From NCBI GenBank assembly GCA_949987705.1, contig OX465286.1, forward strand, positions 15,761,676 to 15,825,675: a stretch of 64,000 nt of DNA. The letters are read 5' to 3'. The stretch comes from Thereva unica. Its lineage: Eukaryota > Arthropoda > Insecta > Diptera > Therevidae. A model generated the notes under the pieces. It was not told the origin of the DNA, did no database searches, and worked only from the letters and a program-made list of their open reading frames with translations. A program made the translations under genes and the position numbers. Every line of letters starts with the position of its first letter. The stretch's first letter is position 1. Of the stretch, positions 44,141 to 55,144 are shown one piece after another.

Positions 44141-44232
44141 TTACGTGATATTTGCTGAGACCCCCCCCCCCCTCTTCTCCACGTGAGATTGGTGGAGATT
44201 CGGCTCGCCCCCAGCCCTAAAAGCCTCACGTA
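44141..44232. repeat. Short TTACGTGA-ended repeat, copy 2
   Basis: TTACGTGATATTTGCTGAGA, a C-run, CACGTGAGATTGG, GAGATTC and GCCTCACGTA match copy 1 at 42841-42931. The two copies bracket LINE-A, at 36 bp and 75 bp. Confidence 0.65.
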
Positions 44233-44710
44233 CTTAATGGACGAACAATAATAAAAATAGGTCTGTATCTGAATTGTTGAATTTTTAAAATTGTGGCTTA
44301 ATAGAAACTCATTTTAGAAACTACATCTAGGTACAATAACTCTGTAAGCTGTTCTATTAACACATTCCCTACGGTTAGAGTTGAGTAGGACTTATGCGAG
44401 GCGGTACATTTGTTCCTTACACAACGGTAAATCGTACTGAGGCCTCAATTAAAATGTCCTGCTAGTCTTGGTATGAATAAATTGATACCGATAGGGTTCA
44501 ATAGATCACATCATGTTACAATCAGACCTAAAACTTACGTGTACCCAGTTTTTTTATGCCCAGTTAAAATGGAGGACTTAACAATTTCTTTATAAATGAT
44601 ATGTCGAATTTCTCCAAAGGTAGGTGGGAGCACAAAAATGCTTTCAAAAGGTCAAAAAATCAGGATATGTTACTGTTCCCGTACGAATTGCCTTTCATGA
44701 GATATCGCCG
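44233..44710. other. AT-rich gap, possible LINE 3' UTR
   Basis: No frame or repeat could be assigned. It adjoins the stop codon of the minus-strand LINE at 44711, so part may be that element's 3' UTR, but no poly-A or microsatellite end was recognised. Confidence 0.3.
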
Positions 44711-47030
44711 TCAACTATAGTGGTCTTTTAAAAGCTTGCTGAAAGTTCGGCTAGATGTCGCACTCCGAATAACACAGGGCAAGGCATTCCATTTACGCGC
44801 AACTTGGACAAAGTAAGAACGATCACCAAATGACGATTTACACCTAGGAATCAATAATGTTACCTGCCTATTGGATTGTAAGAAACGTAGTTTCTCAAAC
44901 AAATAACGTGCACACATTTTATTCATAAGCTTAAAGATAAATTTTAATTCGTGGTACGAGCGATGGTTTGCAAAAGTAAGACCCAATAAGCTAGATGCAT
45001 ATGGTGTAATATGATCATGCCGTCTTAGCCTATAGACGAAACGAAGACAATCGTTAAATGCAACTTCCATTTTTCTTATACACACTGAATCTAGTTTCGG
45101 GAAAATTAGACTACCATACCTCAGGTGTGGCATAATTAGAGCAATCACAAGCATTTTACGCATATCCGGTGTGAGAAGGCTAGAGCTTACCCATAGTTGA
45201 CGTAAGCATCCATAGACTTTTTGAAGAACTCTGCTCGTATGACTACAACAACTAAAATTAGAATTAAACACAACACCTAGGTTTCTGAAATTGAGTCAAC
45301 AAAAGGCAAAATGACATCATTTATTATAATTGATGCGAGTGTGCTTAATACAAAGGGAGTCTTATTAACCACCAGACATGAAGATTTCCTAGGATTTAGG
45401 GGCAGTTTATTATTAACAGTCCAATCATAAATACTCCTCAAATCATCGTTAAGTCTACGAATACACTCAGCGGTTGAATCTATGGGCATACTTATGTAGA
45501 TTTGCACATCATCAGCATATAAGTGTATAGATGTGCTTTTAATTACAAGAGGAAGGTCATTAATGTAAGTGCAAAATAGCAAGGGACCTAGAATAGAGCC
45601 TTGTGGCACTCCACAGCGTAGTAGTATGGGCTCGGAAAATTTATCCTGGATTTTAACTATTTGAGAACGACCAGAGAAGTAGCTTTGAATAAATTTCACA
45701 GCAGTAGAACCAAGACCGAAATTACTACCTAATTTCTATAAGAGCTTTACATGATCAACAGAATCAAATGCCATCGAGAAGTCGAGTAAAGTCAAGAAAG
45801 TTACTTTACGGTTGTCCAAAGCATCATAGATATCAGAAGAGACTTTTAGTAGTGCAGTTTCACAACTATGTCCAGTTCTAAAGCCAGATTGCCATTCAGA
45901 AAGAAGACAGTTTTCTTCAATATACGAAATAATTTGCTTAAAAATTACTTTTTCAAATACTTTCGACAAAATCGCATAGAAGACTAATTGGACGGAAATC
46001 AGAGGGTTGCAAGGGGGAAATTGTTTTTGGAATAGGTACCACACCAACGCTAGCTTCCATTGTGTTGGAAATTGGGAACACGTAAGACAGTAGTTGAAGA
46101 TATGCGTGAGCACATTTGATACAAACGGTGCGATGATTTTTAAAAACTTAGGTGGAAAATCATCAGAGCCAACCGCATCAGATTTTATTGAGTATAGTGT
46201 AGAAAGAATGTATTCAGGACATCAGGATCTAACTCTGCTTTTAGGTAATTTTGACCAGCAGCTCCAAGATTACGGAGATTATCCCAAAGCCTCTTGGGAG
46301 GCAAACTTGTATCCAGCAGGTTACTAAAATAGGAGCGTTTAGCTGAACGAATTAACGATTTTGTCCTATTGCGTGCTCTCGTTTGTACAACCTGCGCACA
46401 TCCTCATTGCGCGTTTTTTTATACCGATGATACAAGAAGTCTCTTTCAGCTATTGAAAAATGCACTTCACTCACGCGTGAACCAAGGACACCGTCGTGGA
46501 TAAACCCTTATTAACCTTAGAGGGACAAACATTTCATATAAAGGTCTAATAGAGTCATAAAACGCTTGAAGTTTTTCAATTATATTATAGCTTGTGTAGA
46601 CAGGATCCCAAGATAACTCTCGACACGCAAACTCAAGTTGCTGCAGATTGATGCGTTTGAAGTCACGAAATGAAATCATCTGGAACTGAGAAACAGGCCG
46701 AAGGTGTATTTTATAGGACAACAAAAGAAGGAAAGTCATGATCAAAATTACTAGGTGGGCTAATTTGGTTATGAAACAAGATTTTCTGAATGTCATCGAC
46801 CAGAAAATAATCCAATTGTGATGGAACCATTGCATTAAAGTACGTAAGTAAGCTATTGACGATTCCCAAATTAAACAGTTGGCAAAGATAATTAAAATTG
46901 CTTAGAGAGGTACTTGGTTTTAAAGCATCAATATTAAAGTGACCACAGGTAATGACGTGGCGGTACTTTCTGGTGAGCGTTGAAAGGGCGAAATTGAGCT
47001 CATTAATGTTATCAAGGCTAAAAATACTGT
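44711..47030 (-). mobile_element. Jockey/CR1-type LINE (endonuclease end, RT, tail)
   Basis: Minus strand: the endonuclease word VITCGHFNIDALKP (about 46970-46925, the usual GDFN altered to GHFN); linker at 46835-46467 (FRDFKRINLQQLEFACRELS); RT at 46113-45277 (ILSKVFEKVIFKQIISYIEE, WQSGFRTGHSCETALLKV, LLDFSMAFDSVDH, CGVPQGSILGPLLFCTYIND, catalytic HLYADDVQIYI); thumb and tail at 45271-44711 (FNDCLRFVYRLRRHDHITPY, KWNALPCVIRS). Breaks near 45277, 45736 and 46467. Related in sequence to the LINE at 51897-53315. Confidence 0.87.
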
Positions 47031-47655
47031 AACAGCATAATGGCGCGATAAACTATTGGGCGCCATTTATGCGAGGTATTGTCCCTTCAGCCGGAAGCCC
47101 GGAAAAGCCTGGCCAAAAGCACAATACCATACATAAAAAAATATATCGGAACTCCTTATCCTCCCTAAACGCCGATCCTACTGTTAGGGGGACATGCCGT
47201 CGGCCACACGGAGTTCTCTGGCTGCTCGCCGGGTGGGTCGTGGGGTGTGTGGCCGGGCCTTACCGCGGATGGTTCACCACTTACCTGGGTTGCGATACCA
47301 AATCTCAACTCTTCACATCCTCAACTGGATAGCCCCAGAATTATACCGTCGTCATCCATTCCCGTACTCGTTCATAACACTAAGTATCATTAACCGGCAT
47401 GAGAAGGCACCACCTATGGATCCTGAAAGATAATCAACCCCCACTCAACCATCCCAAAAAAAATACTCAATTTTAGTCCGACATTATAATTACTTTATAT
47501 TTATTCCAGATACTTGACGACCAACAATAATGGATGACACAAAAATTGCAACCCAAAATCAAAATGAAATGTAATTATTTCTTACAAGAATTCGCTAGAT
47601 ATCAACAAAAAAACCTCAATTGATGACAAAAATATTCAAACTGAATCAAAAAGAT
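47031..47655. other. Gap without assigned genes
   Basis: 47040-47430 is moderately GC-rich with frames of no known family; 47440-47655 is AT-rich. A 9-bp inverted pair CCTCAATTG/CAATTGAGG (47614-47622 and 47660-47668) lies at its right edge, beside the terminal repeat of the next element. Confidence 0.35.
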
Positions 47656-48084
47656 AGGACAATTGAGGAGCATCTGTTCAAAAGGTCGTATTTCAGTTTT
47701 CAACTTTTTTTTATTTTAAAATTATTTGAAAAACATGGCATAAAACTCCATCGAATGAGCCTAAAAAGTAGTTCAAATTGTGCGTACTTTTCATATAAAA
47801 AATTCCCAAAAATTAGGATTCCAATCAAAACGACGTATTTCTGCATCTTTTGAAGGAAACGGTAATCCGCTATTTTGTGGTGGCCGCCATATTGGATCTA
47901 CCGCCATATTGGATCTATTGAGTATACTATATTATATTGTCATCGGAACTAAAGCTGGGTGCAAAATTCTAGAATGATTGGAAAACCAGAACCCCTCAGC
48001 AAAAGATGTTTCACTTCAAAATGCAATGTGAATTTTCGTTTCATAAATAATTACAAGAAACTTTTGCCAGGAAAGAAGTAAATT

Positions 48085-48345
48085 ACCTTGTTTATGCGTA
48101 AGACGGTTTTAATCTTAAAATCGGTTTAAGACGAATTGCCCGTATAAACAGATTCGGATTCTCTCTCACAAATTGAACATGGAATTGGTTATTTTGACTA
48201 AAAATGGAAGCATGGAAAATGGAAAAATGGAATAATTCGTCTTAAGCTGAAATAAATTGAGCTTGAGATGAATTTCGACTTAAGACCGTTTATACGGAGC
48301 CGGATTCTATCTTAAGCCGAAATTCAACTTACGCATAAACAAGGT
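48085..48345. mobile_element. MITE with ACCTTGTTTATGCGTAAG ends
   Basis: The left ACCTTGTTTATGCGTAAG and right CTTACGCATAAACAAGGT are exact complements over 18 bases. AAATT flanks both (48080-48084 and 48346-48350), a possible 5-bp duplication (other phases, such as 3-bp AAT, are also possible). The interior repeats CTTAAG-type words and is non-coding. Confidence 0.82.
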
Positions 48346-48546
48346 AAATTATAGTGGACATAATAAAGCTGCGGCAACAAAAATTTTAATCGAGATGAAC
48401 TTTTGTTTTTTCCCGTTCCATTTCCTTTGATTCTCGTTAAATTCCCAAAGGGTACGTCCAGTAAGCAGCGTAGATGATAGAGTAGAGCAAAAGGTCGCAT
48501 AATCGCTTTAGAACTTTGAATGGTTTTTAAATGGGTGCGTGCATAA

Positions 48547-49064
48547 AGCCGGCGCCAGACATAGCTTCAAAGATTTGCGCACTTCTTTGAAGACTTTGCA
48601 AAGCTTTAAAAACACATTTGAACACATATTGTCGCAACCTGCCAGACATGTTTTGCAAACATTTTTCTCCACAGTATGCTAGTAGACGACAAACAAGATG
48701 GACGACGATTTTGTGGACGGAATGTGCTTATATTAGGCATAATGTACACCTTTTCCCTAAATTTTTACAGAACCTTTCTTCTTTCAAAGCAAAAAAACAC
48801 AAATGTCACAATTTATTGTTCTTCTTTTTCTTCAAGTATCAGCACAGTACCCATGTAATAATTTGACTGGACTTTGCGCAAGTGTGGCAGGTTACACAAA
48901 CATTTGAACACATTTCAACTTTGACCGCTTTCACGTGCACTTTGCCGATCCACATGGCAAAGTGCAAATCTTTATTCAAACTTTGTACACACATTCAAAG
49001 TCCCGTGCCACACATAGCTATCAAAGACGTGTTCAAATATTTGTAGCTATGTCTGACGCCGGCT
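48547..49064. mobile_element. PIF/Harbinger-type MITE (518 bp)
   Basis: The left AGCCGGCGCCAGACATAGCT and right end AGCTATGTCTGACGCCGGCT are complementary with one mismatch. TAA at 48544-48546 and 49065-49067 is the 3-bp TWA duplication. The interior is rich in CAAAGTTT/ACATTTGAACACA words. No transposase. It splits a 15-bp inverted repeat (GTGCATAACGCAGAT) of its host. Confidence 0.85.
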
Positions 49065-49107
49065 TAACGCAGATCGCCTTTTCTGCCAGAGAAAAGCAAT
49101 CTGCGTT

Positions 49108-49551
49108 ATGCACACGTCCATTGGCTCTGATTGGACGCTCAAAAATATAAAAAAGTTGGAGCTAAATTACAAAAAGCTTACAAAAATTCAAACTGCAAAG
49201 CGAATTAAAATTAGAAAAATTGGAGATCGTTTCAAATATGTCAAAATTTGTGCATATGAAAACTATCTTTTTGAATCAGGTCAAGAGGAATTTGAAACTT
49301 TATTGAAGCGTGGTAAACGCCATCCTAAGCAACTGGAAGAACAACCAATAGGAAGAGGTCTTACTGGAAACAAAAAAAAAGATGTCACATTATTATTAGT
49401 GAAACAATTTGGTGAAGATTGGGCCTCGATTGAAGATCTACAATGGTATAAAGATATTCTCCTGAATGAGCATACCACTCTGGATGAAGAAAACGATCAT
49501 GACAGTGAATGCATTTGCATGGAACAAGACATTGGGGACATTAGAGTTTAA
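49108..49551 (+). CDS. Unassigned protein of the 47.7-50.0 kb element
   Basis: An open frame of up to 147 codons; the first convincing coding part begins around residue 20 (KLTKIQTAKRIKIRKIGDR). It is Lys-rich in the first half, then RHPKQLEEQPIGRGL, KKKDVTLLLVKQFGEDW, LQWYKDILLNE and an acidic end with two Cys (ECICMEQ). I do not recognise the family. The frame is open without stops within an otherwise decayed region and sits between the terminal repeats, so it may be the C-terminal part of the element's own protein whose upstream part was disrupted by the Harbinger-type MITE that ends 43 bp before it. Confidence 0.5.
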   Translation: MHTSIGSDWTLKNIKKLELNYKKLTKIQTAKRIKIRKIGDRFKYVKICAYENYLFESGQEEFETLLKRGKRHPKQLEEQPIGRGLTGNKKKDVTLLLVKQFGEDWASIEDLQWYKDILLNEHTTLDEENDHDSECICMEQDIGDIRV

Positions 49552-50296
49552 GGGATTAATTATGTTTTGTAACTGATTAAAAATTGAATGCCTTAAAAAA
49601 TAATTTTAAATTTTTTTTCATAGTTAGAACCCTAATTACAATAGAAAACCCCAAAAAACTTCACTGCAAATATTTCCAAAAAGTCTATTCAAAAAGTCTT
49701 ATTTCTTGAAGAGACCGATCAAATGGTCGTATTTCTGTCATTTCCGATCAAAAAGCCGTATTTCTAAACAGAAAGTTAAAAAAATACAGTTTTGATGTGA
49801 ATTTTTTTAAATTAAAAACGCATATCATATTGTAGTCTTAACCTTCACATGAACGTACATTTAAATATTTTTTAGCATTTTTTTAAGAATAACAGGCAGT
49901 TTTTTTCGTTTTTTGTCAAGTTTGTTTATGATGGAAATATGACCTTTTGAACAGATGCTCCTCAATTATAGTTTTCACAAATTCCGTAGTTATTAATTAC
50001 ATAACCCTCGTCGTTCTGGTACCAGCACGTCGTCGGTGTACAAAAAAATTACATATATATTTATACAATATAGGATAATCAAAACTATTTATAAAAAAAT
50101 TCAAGCAATTATGAGTATAGTGCAATTGAAAATTAACATTATTAGAAACCAAACGTGATTAAAGATATTTAAGATGATGGAGAAACAAATAAAAAGGTTA
50201 TTTAGTAGTGTCAAAGTTTTAGAAATTGAATGTAATGTTTACTAACGGTATTTAAAAAATAATGGTAATATTTTTTTTTCTTTTTGAAACGTCTAA

Positions 50297-50697
50297 AGCC
50301 CGGTACCCACTTGTTGCAAACCGGCGTTTCGTATCCCTGTATCGTTTCAATTGTTGATTGATACGAACAAAACAGGAACCCAAATTTTTCGTATATCATC
50401 ACTGCGTTTCGAATCATCCAGCCTGTATCATGTTTGATGCGGGAGCGCGATACGGTTATCTGGTCAGTGTGTGATTTGAAGTGACGATGAACAGGATACG
50501 CGCATGCCCGTCCACACTTCCTCCTAAAGCGTATCGTATCATTCCTTTGATGTGACGGAGAAAAACCGTTAAATGAGAGATCGGGTTTGGATTGTATCAT
50601 TTCGCACATTTTGAAACGAAGCGTTGCAATTTTTTTAGAAAAAAATTTAAAGAACGGTGATACGAAACGCCGGTTTGCAACAAGTGGGTACCGGGCT
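50297..50697. mobile_element. PIF/Harbinger-type MITE with perfect 39-bp ends
   Basis: The left end AGCCCGGTACCCACTTGTTG continues as a perfect complement of the right end for 39 bases. TAA at 50294-50296 and 50698-50700 is the target duplication. The interior (401 bp total) is partly self-complementary with GTTTCGAA/ATACG words. Perfect ends suggest a recent insertion. Confidence 0.93.
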
Positions 50698-50700
50698 TAA

Positions 50701-51890
50701 GAGTAATAAACCAAAACTGGAGTCGACCTCTCTTGGACTCCCCGACCGAAAACGTACACTGCCTGGGAAAAAGATTAGCAGCATAAGATTAGCAGTATTT
50801 ATTCCAGTAGTCAGTTGAGACGAGAGCTTCCCCCCACTACGGAACGGCGGGCTCGCCGTAAATATATATAATTGATAAATTTCCCAGCGATATATCTTGT
50901 TATAATAAAGTTTGATTCTTATTCGATGTCCTTGTATCTGACCTTGTCTTAGCAATAAAAGTACAACCATGCAGGCCACTTATTCGGCATCGACGTACAT
51001 CAGGAACTTTTAAGTATGTATGAAGTAATAAATTAAGAGAAAAAGTAAATCTTTACTAGGATTATACACTCTGATATAGAAAGGTAATTATGTATCCAAA
51101 CGGTATGTTATTCGAAGTTAAAGCTTCTACATCATCATTATGTAATTTGCTGGAGGTCCTTCTAATGTCAATCGGGTTATTCTTGAAAAGCCATGCTGTG
51201 ATCAAATGACCATAGAGCAAGTTTTGGAAAACACCTGATATTCCACCACGGATTTGTTTTTTTTTTTTTTTACAGCAAATGAAGAAAATTTACTTACAAG
51301 TAATTGTTCTTGATTATAAACCCACCATGCAGCTACAATCGCACTCTTTCGGCCTCCTTAACAAAGATTTAAACGACGTGTCTTCCCACGGGTAGCTCCT
51401 TTTTCTGATTCCCAAGAGCACGTGTCAAAAACCAATATACCTTCGGTTACTAAATCTGCACTTCCCAAAATTGTTCCTTCCTCGAACTGTTCGAAGTATG
51501 CTTTCCAGTATTCGTCCCTTTAAGGAAAATCTTCCTTCGTAGCCTTCCCAATAAATCAAATATACCAAAACTCTAAAACTATGGCTATTTTGTCTTAAAA
51601 AAACTGAGAGTTATCTTCCGGCTACGGAATTTAAAAAAACCAAATTTTTTTCAAAAAAACCCAAATCAGACTCTTTTCTCCAACTTTTTCCCAAAAAACA
51701 ACCCCTCACAATCTTTTGTTCATTTTTTTATTTTTCCTTCCTTCAATCGTCCCGTTTTTTCAAAAAAAAAAAATCCATTTTCATTTTAGCCAGTGCTTTC
51801 AATCCAGTAATTTTCAGGCAATTTGCAGGAAAAAAAACCCGACCGTTACAATACTAGGTGGACGGTAAATAACAATTACAACTCTCTTTT
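50701..51890. other. Gap without assigned genes
   Basis: 50710-50990 has an LTR-like texture (GC block followed by TATAATAAAG and AATAAA) but no matching partner. 51240-51280 has a T-run, and 51590-51850 is A-rich with repeated CAAAAAAAC-like words. No coding similarity. Confidence 0.35.
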
Positions 51891-51896
51891 CTCTAC

Positions 51897-53315
51897 ACCA
51901 GTATTTGTTTGAAAAACTATTTCATCGTCAAACGTTTAAATATATTAATGACCGTAAACTTTTGTGTGATTATCAATCGGGTTTTCGCCCTCAACATAGC
52001 TGTGTAACGGCATTACTGAATATTTCAGATGACATCCGTAAAGCCATGGTGAGTGACATGGTTACTGTACTAGTACTTTTGGATTTTTCAAAAGCATTTG
52101 ACACGGTAAACCATAAGCTATTGTTAGAAAAACTTGGCCTCAAATTTTATTTTGCTCGCAGCAGTCTTAGACTTGTTCAGTCATATTTGGAGGATAGGGA
52201 ACAATACGTTTTCTGTAATAATAGTTTTTCAACCCCATCTAAGTGCATTTGTGGCGTACCTCAAGGGTCAATCCTGGGGCCGCTTTTCTTTGCCATGTTT
52301 ATTAATGACCTTCCGGCTATTATTAAGAGTTGCAATTTTCATTTATATGCTGATGATACTCAATTATATACCTACCTATATCTAGACCAATTGGTTTGAT
52401 CGAGGATGCGGTAGCTAGAATCAACGAAGATCTACAGTCCATATATGAATGGACGAGATATAACAAGCTCAGACTCAATGCAAACAAGTCTAATGTGATT
52501 GTTATATCCAGGTCAGGTGTTGACAGCAGCGAATTTCCTAGGGTAATCCTTAACGGCGCTGTCTTGCCCTATAAAAACTTTGTAAAAAACCTGGCTATAA
52601 TATTTGATAATACACTATCTTGGGGTAATCACATTAGTTCTCTTGTTAGTAAGGTATCTATCTCTGCATATTTTACTCCTCGGAATACTAAACTCTTGCT
52701 GGTGAAAACACTTATTGTTCCAATGCTGACATATGGATGTGAATTGTTTTGTAAGTCTGCGTTTGCTATCTTTAATAAGCTTAATGTTGCGTTTAATTCC
52801 TGCGTTCGCTATGTGTACAATATTAGGCGTTTCGACCATGTCTCAGTTTACGTCAGATCTGTGTTTGGATGTACGCTATCCTCGTATTTTGATTTTCGTA
52901 CTGTCTGGTTCCTAAATAAAATTATTTTATTAAAGCAACCAAAGTACCTTTACGATAGAATTAATTTCGCGAACTCCACAAGAGCGTTAACTCTAATTGT
53001 GCCTGTCATTAAGTACAGCATTTCCGAGAAACAGTTCTTTGTTCGTGCTATCAGGTTGTGGAACTCCCTACCATTAGATGTACGACGAAGCAGCAGCAGT
53101 AAAAATTTTAAAGCGATTTTATATAAACATTTTGCTTCACACTAAATTTGTCACAATTTTCGTTTACTATGTATTCATTTTTATTTCCTTTATTGATTTT
53201 GTTTTTTTTTCTTAATGTTATTTTTGCTACCTTTTTGTGTATACCTAATACATATAAAAAAGACCCATATGTCTTAATTGTATAGTGTAAAAATAGAAAT
53301 AAATAAATAAATAAT
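51897..53315 (+). mobile_element. Jockey/CR1-type LINE, 5'-truncated, with AAATA microsatellite tail
   Basis: It starts within RT (FEKLFHRQTFKYINDRKLL), then YQSGFRPQHSCVTALLNISD, LLDFSKAFDTVNHKLL, CGVPQGSILGPLFFAMFIND, and the catalytic HLYADDTQLYTY at about 52342-52380. One frame break at about 52385 leads to the second frame (52396-53145: RINEDLQSIYEWTRYNKLRL, VPMLTYGCELF, FNSCVRYVYNIRRFDHVSVY, LWNSLPLDVRRSSSSKNF). The 3' UTR of 170 bp ends in AAATAAATAAATAAATAA (53298-53315). It is close to intact apart from the one shift, so the youngest-looking LINE coding region in the window. Confidence 0.9.
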
Positions 53316-53690
53316 TCGACAGCCAAGTATTGGGCATTTTGACAGCACGTGGCAGAGATTATAACTGAAGATCTTATGCTATGATGAACGTAAATTGCAA
53401 CGCCACCACCTGTACGCAGGTTCATTCAGAACATTGAATATAGATACGACGGTCGTTTCTGTATTCGCGGATGAGTCTAAAGTTAGTTAAATCGTGTGCT
53501 GGTGCAAAAGGAAAGATCCTCGTTGTGTCGAGGCATTGTTTGCGCCTGTGTGAAGCAGAAGTGAACCCTAACCACATAAAACATCATTTTTTGGCGCAGA
53601 GGACTCGCCATTCGACGGTCTCCTGTTGGCTGACGATACCTTTGTAAATCGTTCGCCCCCAAATCTACCATTAGTTAAAAGTATGTTATC
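53316..53690 (-). mobile_element. LINE endonuclease fragment, minus strand
   Basis: Minus-strand reading NFRLIREYRNDR followed, in another frame, by LRTGGGVAIYVHHSIRSSVI, the usual middle of an APE-type endonuclease in Jockey/CR1-type LINEs. The plus-strand LINE at 51897-53315 probably inserted next to or into it, since the fragment stops at that element's tail. Confidence 0.55.
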
Positions 53691-55140
53691 AAGGTAGAAC
53701 AGTGCGCTCTCTAGTCCAACTGACTATTAGACTAACATTTATAGCCAAGGAGGCTGTGTCTGTCAAACCAGCCAAAAAACAAAAATTAATTTATGATTGC
53801 AGTGGCTGAGTGGATCGCCAGCGATTATCATTTGACATAGCCATTGCATGATGACATAGGCCATTCTCTCGGGGATCTGCAGAGTTCGCATAATCTAAGC
53901 AATCTGAAAAATTAAAATTTCCCCCAAACGGATGCAATAAACAACCGATCTGTCCAACTGAATATCAATCTGCTGATCCTCGAAAACAAAAAACCAGACG
54001 AAAAAAATCATTTAAATCATCGCTGAACGTTGTGCTTCCACACAGAGATCTCTCCTCAAAGGATATTTCGTCTGGTGGACAACTCTTGATATCTCGATGT
54101 CCGATTGTATTGAAAGCAGATTAAATGACAGAAACTGAAAATTTATGAATAAATTTAAAATGCTGCAGCCAAAGCCTTTTTGTAATCCTCCCTTCGGCAT
54201 GCACACTGTGAGCCCTCTCCGCCTCGCCTGCCCTCGCCGCGTTACCTGTGCGGAGCCTCGAAAACCCTCTGACAATGGACCAAAAACGCAACAAACTAAC
54301 CCAAAGGTAGTAGCCGAGGCACACTGACTGATGACTGCCGGGCTTTTGTCGTCGTCGTTGCCCTTTTGATTGACCTGATGAATTGTCGTCATCGTCGTGG
54401 GGCCGTATTCAAAAATGCATGCTGGCCGCGCCATACTTTGACGTTTCCATCATCCGAGGAGAGTCGTTAGCGCGCAAATTAAGAGGGCAGCGTGTGTAAT
54501 TGGTGCGCCTATTACCTGCAATGGCAATGCGCGCTAACCACATTCTAAATTCATCAATTTGTAAAGGGAGTCTCGTTTCCATAAATGCAGTTGCGATTAT
54601 TTTCCGAATGCAATTTGTGAAAGCACGTCAAACGGAACGTATATATGTATGTGTGTGTGTATAATACGGAAATGATTAAATTGCTTAACTGCAGGTAGAA
54701 CAACTGCAACAAAAGTGCAGTGTCGAAGTGATTTTTTTTGTTGCTGTGCGCAGATAACATTGTCTTCAGATAAGGATGGCATATTAACTTAATTTGCCAA
54801 GTAAATTGCCGCAATTATTCTAGTTGACTACGAAATTAATAACAATTGCATAATGGCAAAGCCAGTGCGTGACGAAAAAAAGCTCGATATTCCATTCGCT
54901 AAAAAATTCATAATAGAAAATCATTTGGGTATCGTCGTTGGCAATTATTAAGTTGATTGTAGCTAAGTCGGTTGGCGGCGACTGTGGCGATACAGGGAGG
55001 AGGAGATTGAATCTCCTCTACATCGAGACATCTCTGCTCCTAGGGAGATTTGAGATATGAATCCTAAATCAAGGACAGAACAGCTCCTGAGTACTTGCTG
55101 GTCGATTTTGAGGCAAAAGCGAGGAGGAGATTGAATCTAC
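53691..55140. other. Apparently unique non-coding DNA
   Basis: No mobile element was recognised. It includes GTCGTCGTCGTTG and CGTCATCGTCGTGG words (54345-54395), a TGTG run near 54650-54660, and a direct repeat GAGGAGGAGATTGAATCT at 54998-55015 and 55118-55137, the latter beside the LINE-A poly-A. Texture resembles host intergenic or intronic DNA. Confidence 0.4.
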
Positions 55141-55144
55141 TCCA

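Larger units (their letters stand above)
47661..49967. mobile_element. 2.3-kb element with 34-bp terminal inverted repeats, unknown superfamily
   Basis: The left AATTGAGGAGCATCTGTTCA (continuing to 47694) and right end (49934-49967) are complementary over 34 positions with one mismatch. Subterminal words of the form TCAAAA..G.CGTATTTCT recur at 47678-47694, 47825-47842, 49691-49712, 49726-49737 and 49745-49762, a pattern common in DNA transposons. A flanking target duplication was not resolved. It holds one plus-strand frame (49108-49551) and two smaller MITEs (48085-48345, 48547-49064). Confidence 0.7.

Noticed and set aside
50701..50990. Solo LTR
   Set aside because: Texture and TATAATAAAG/AATAAA words are suggestive, but no TG...CA boundary, target duplication or second copy could be shown.
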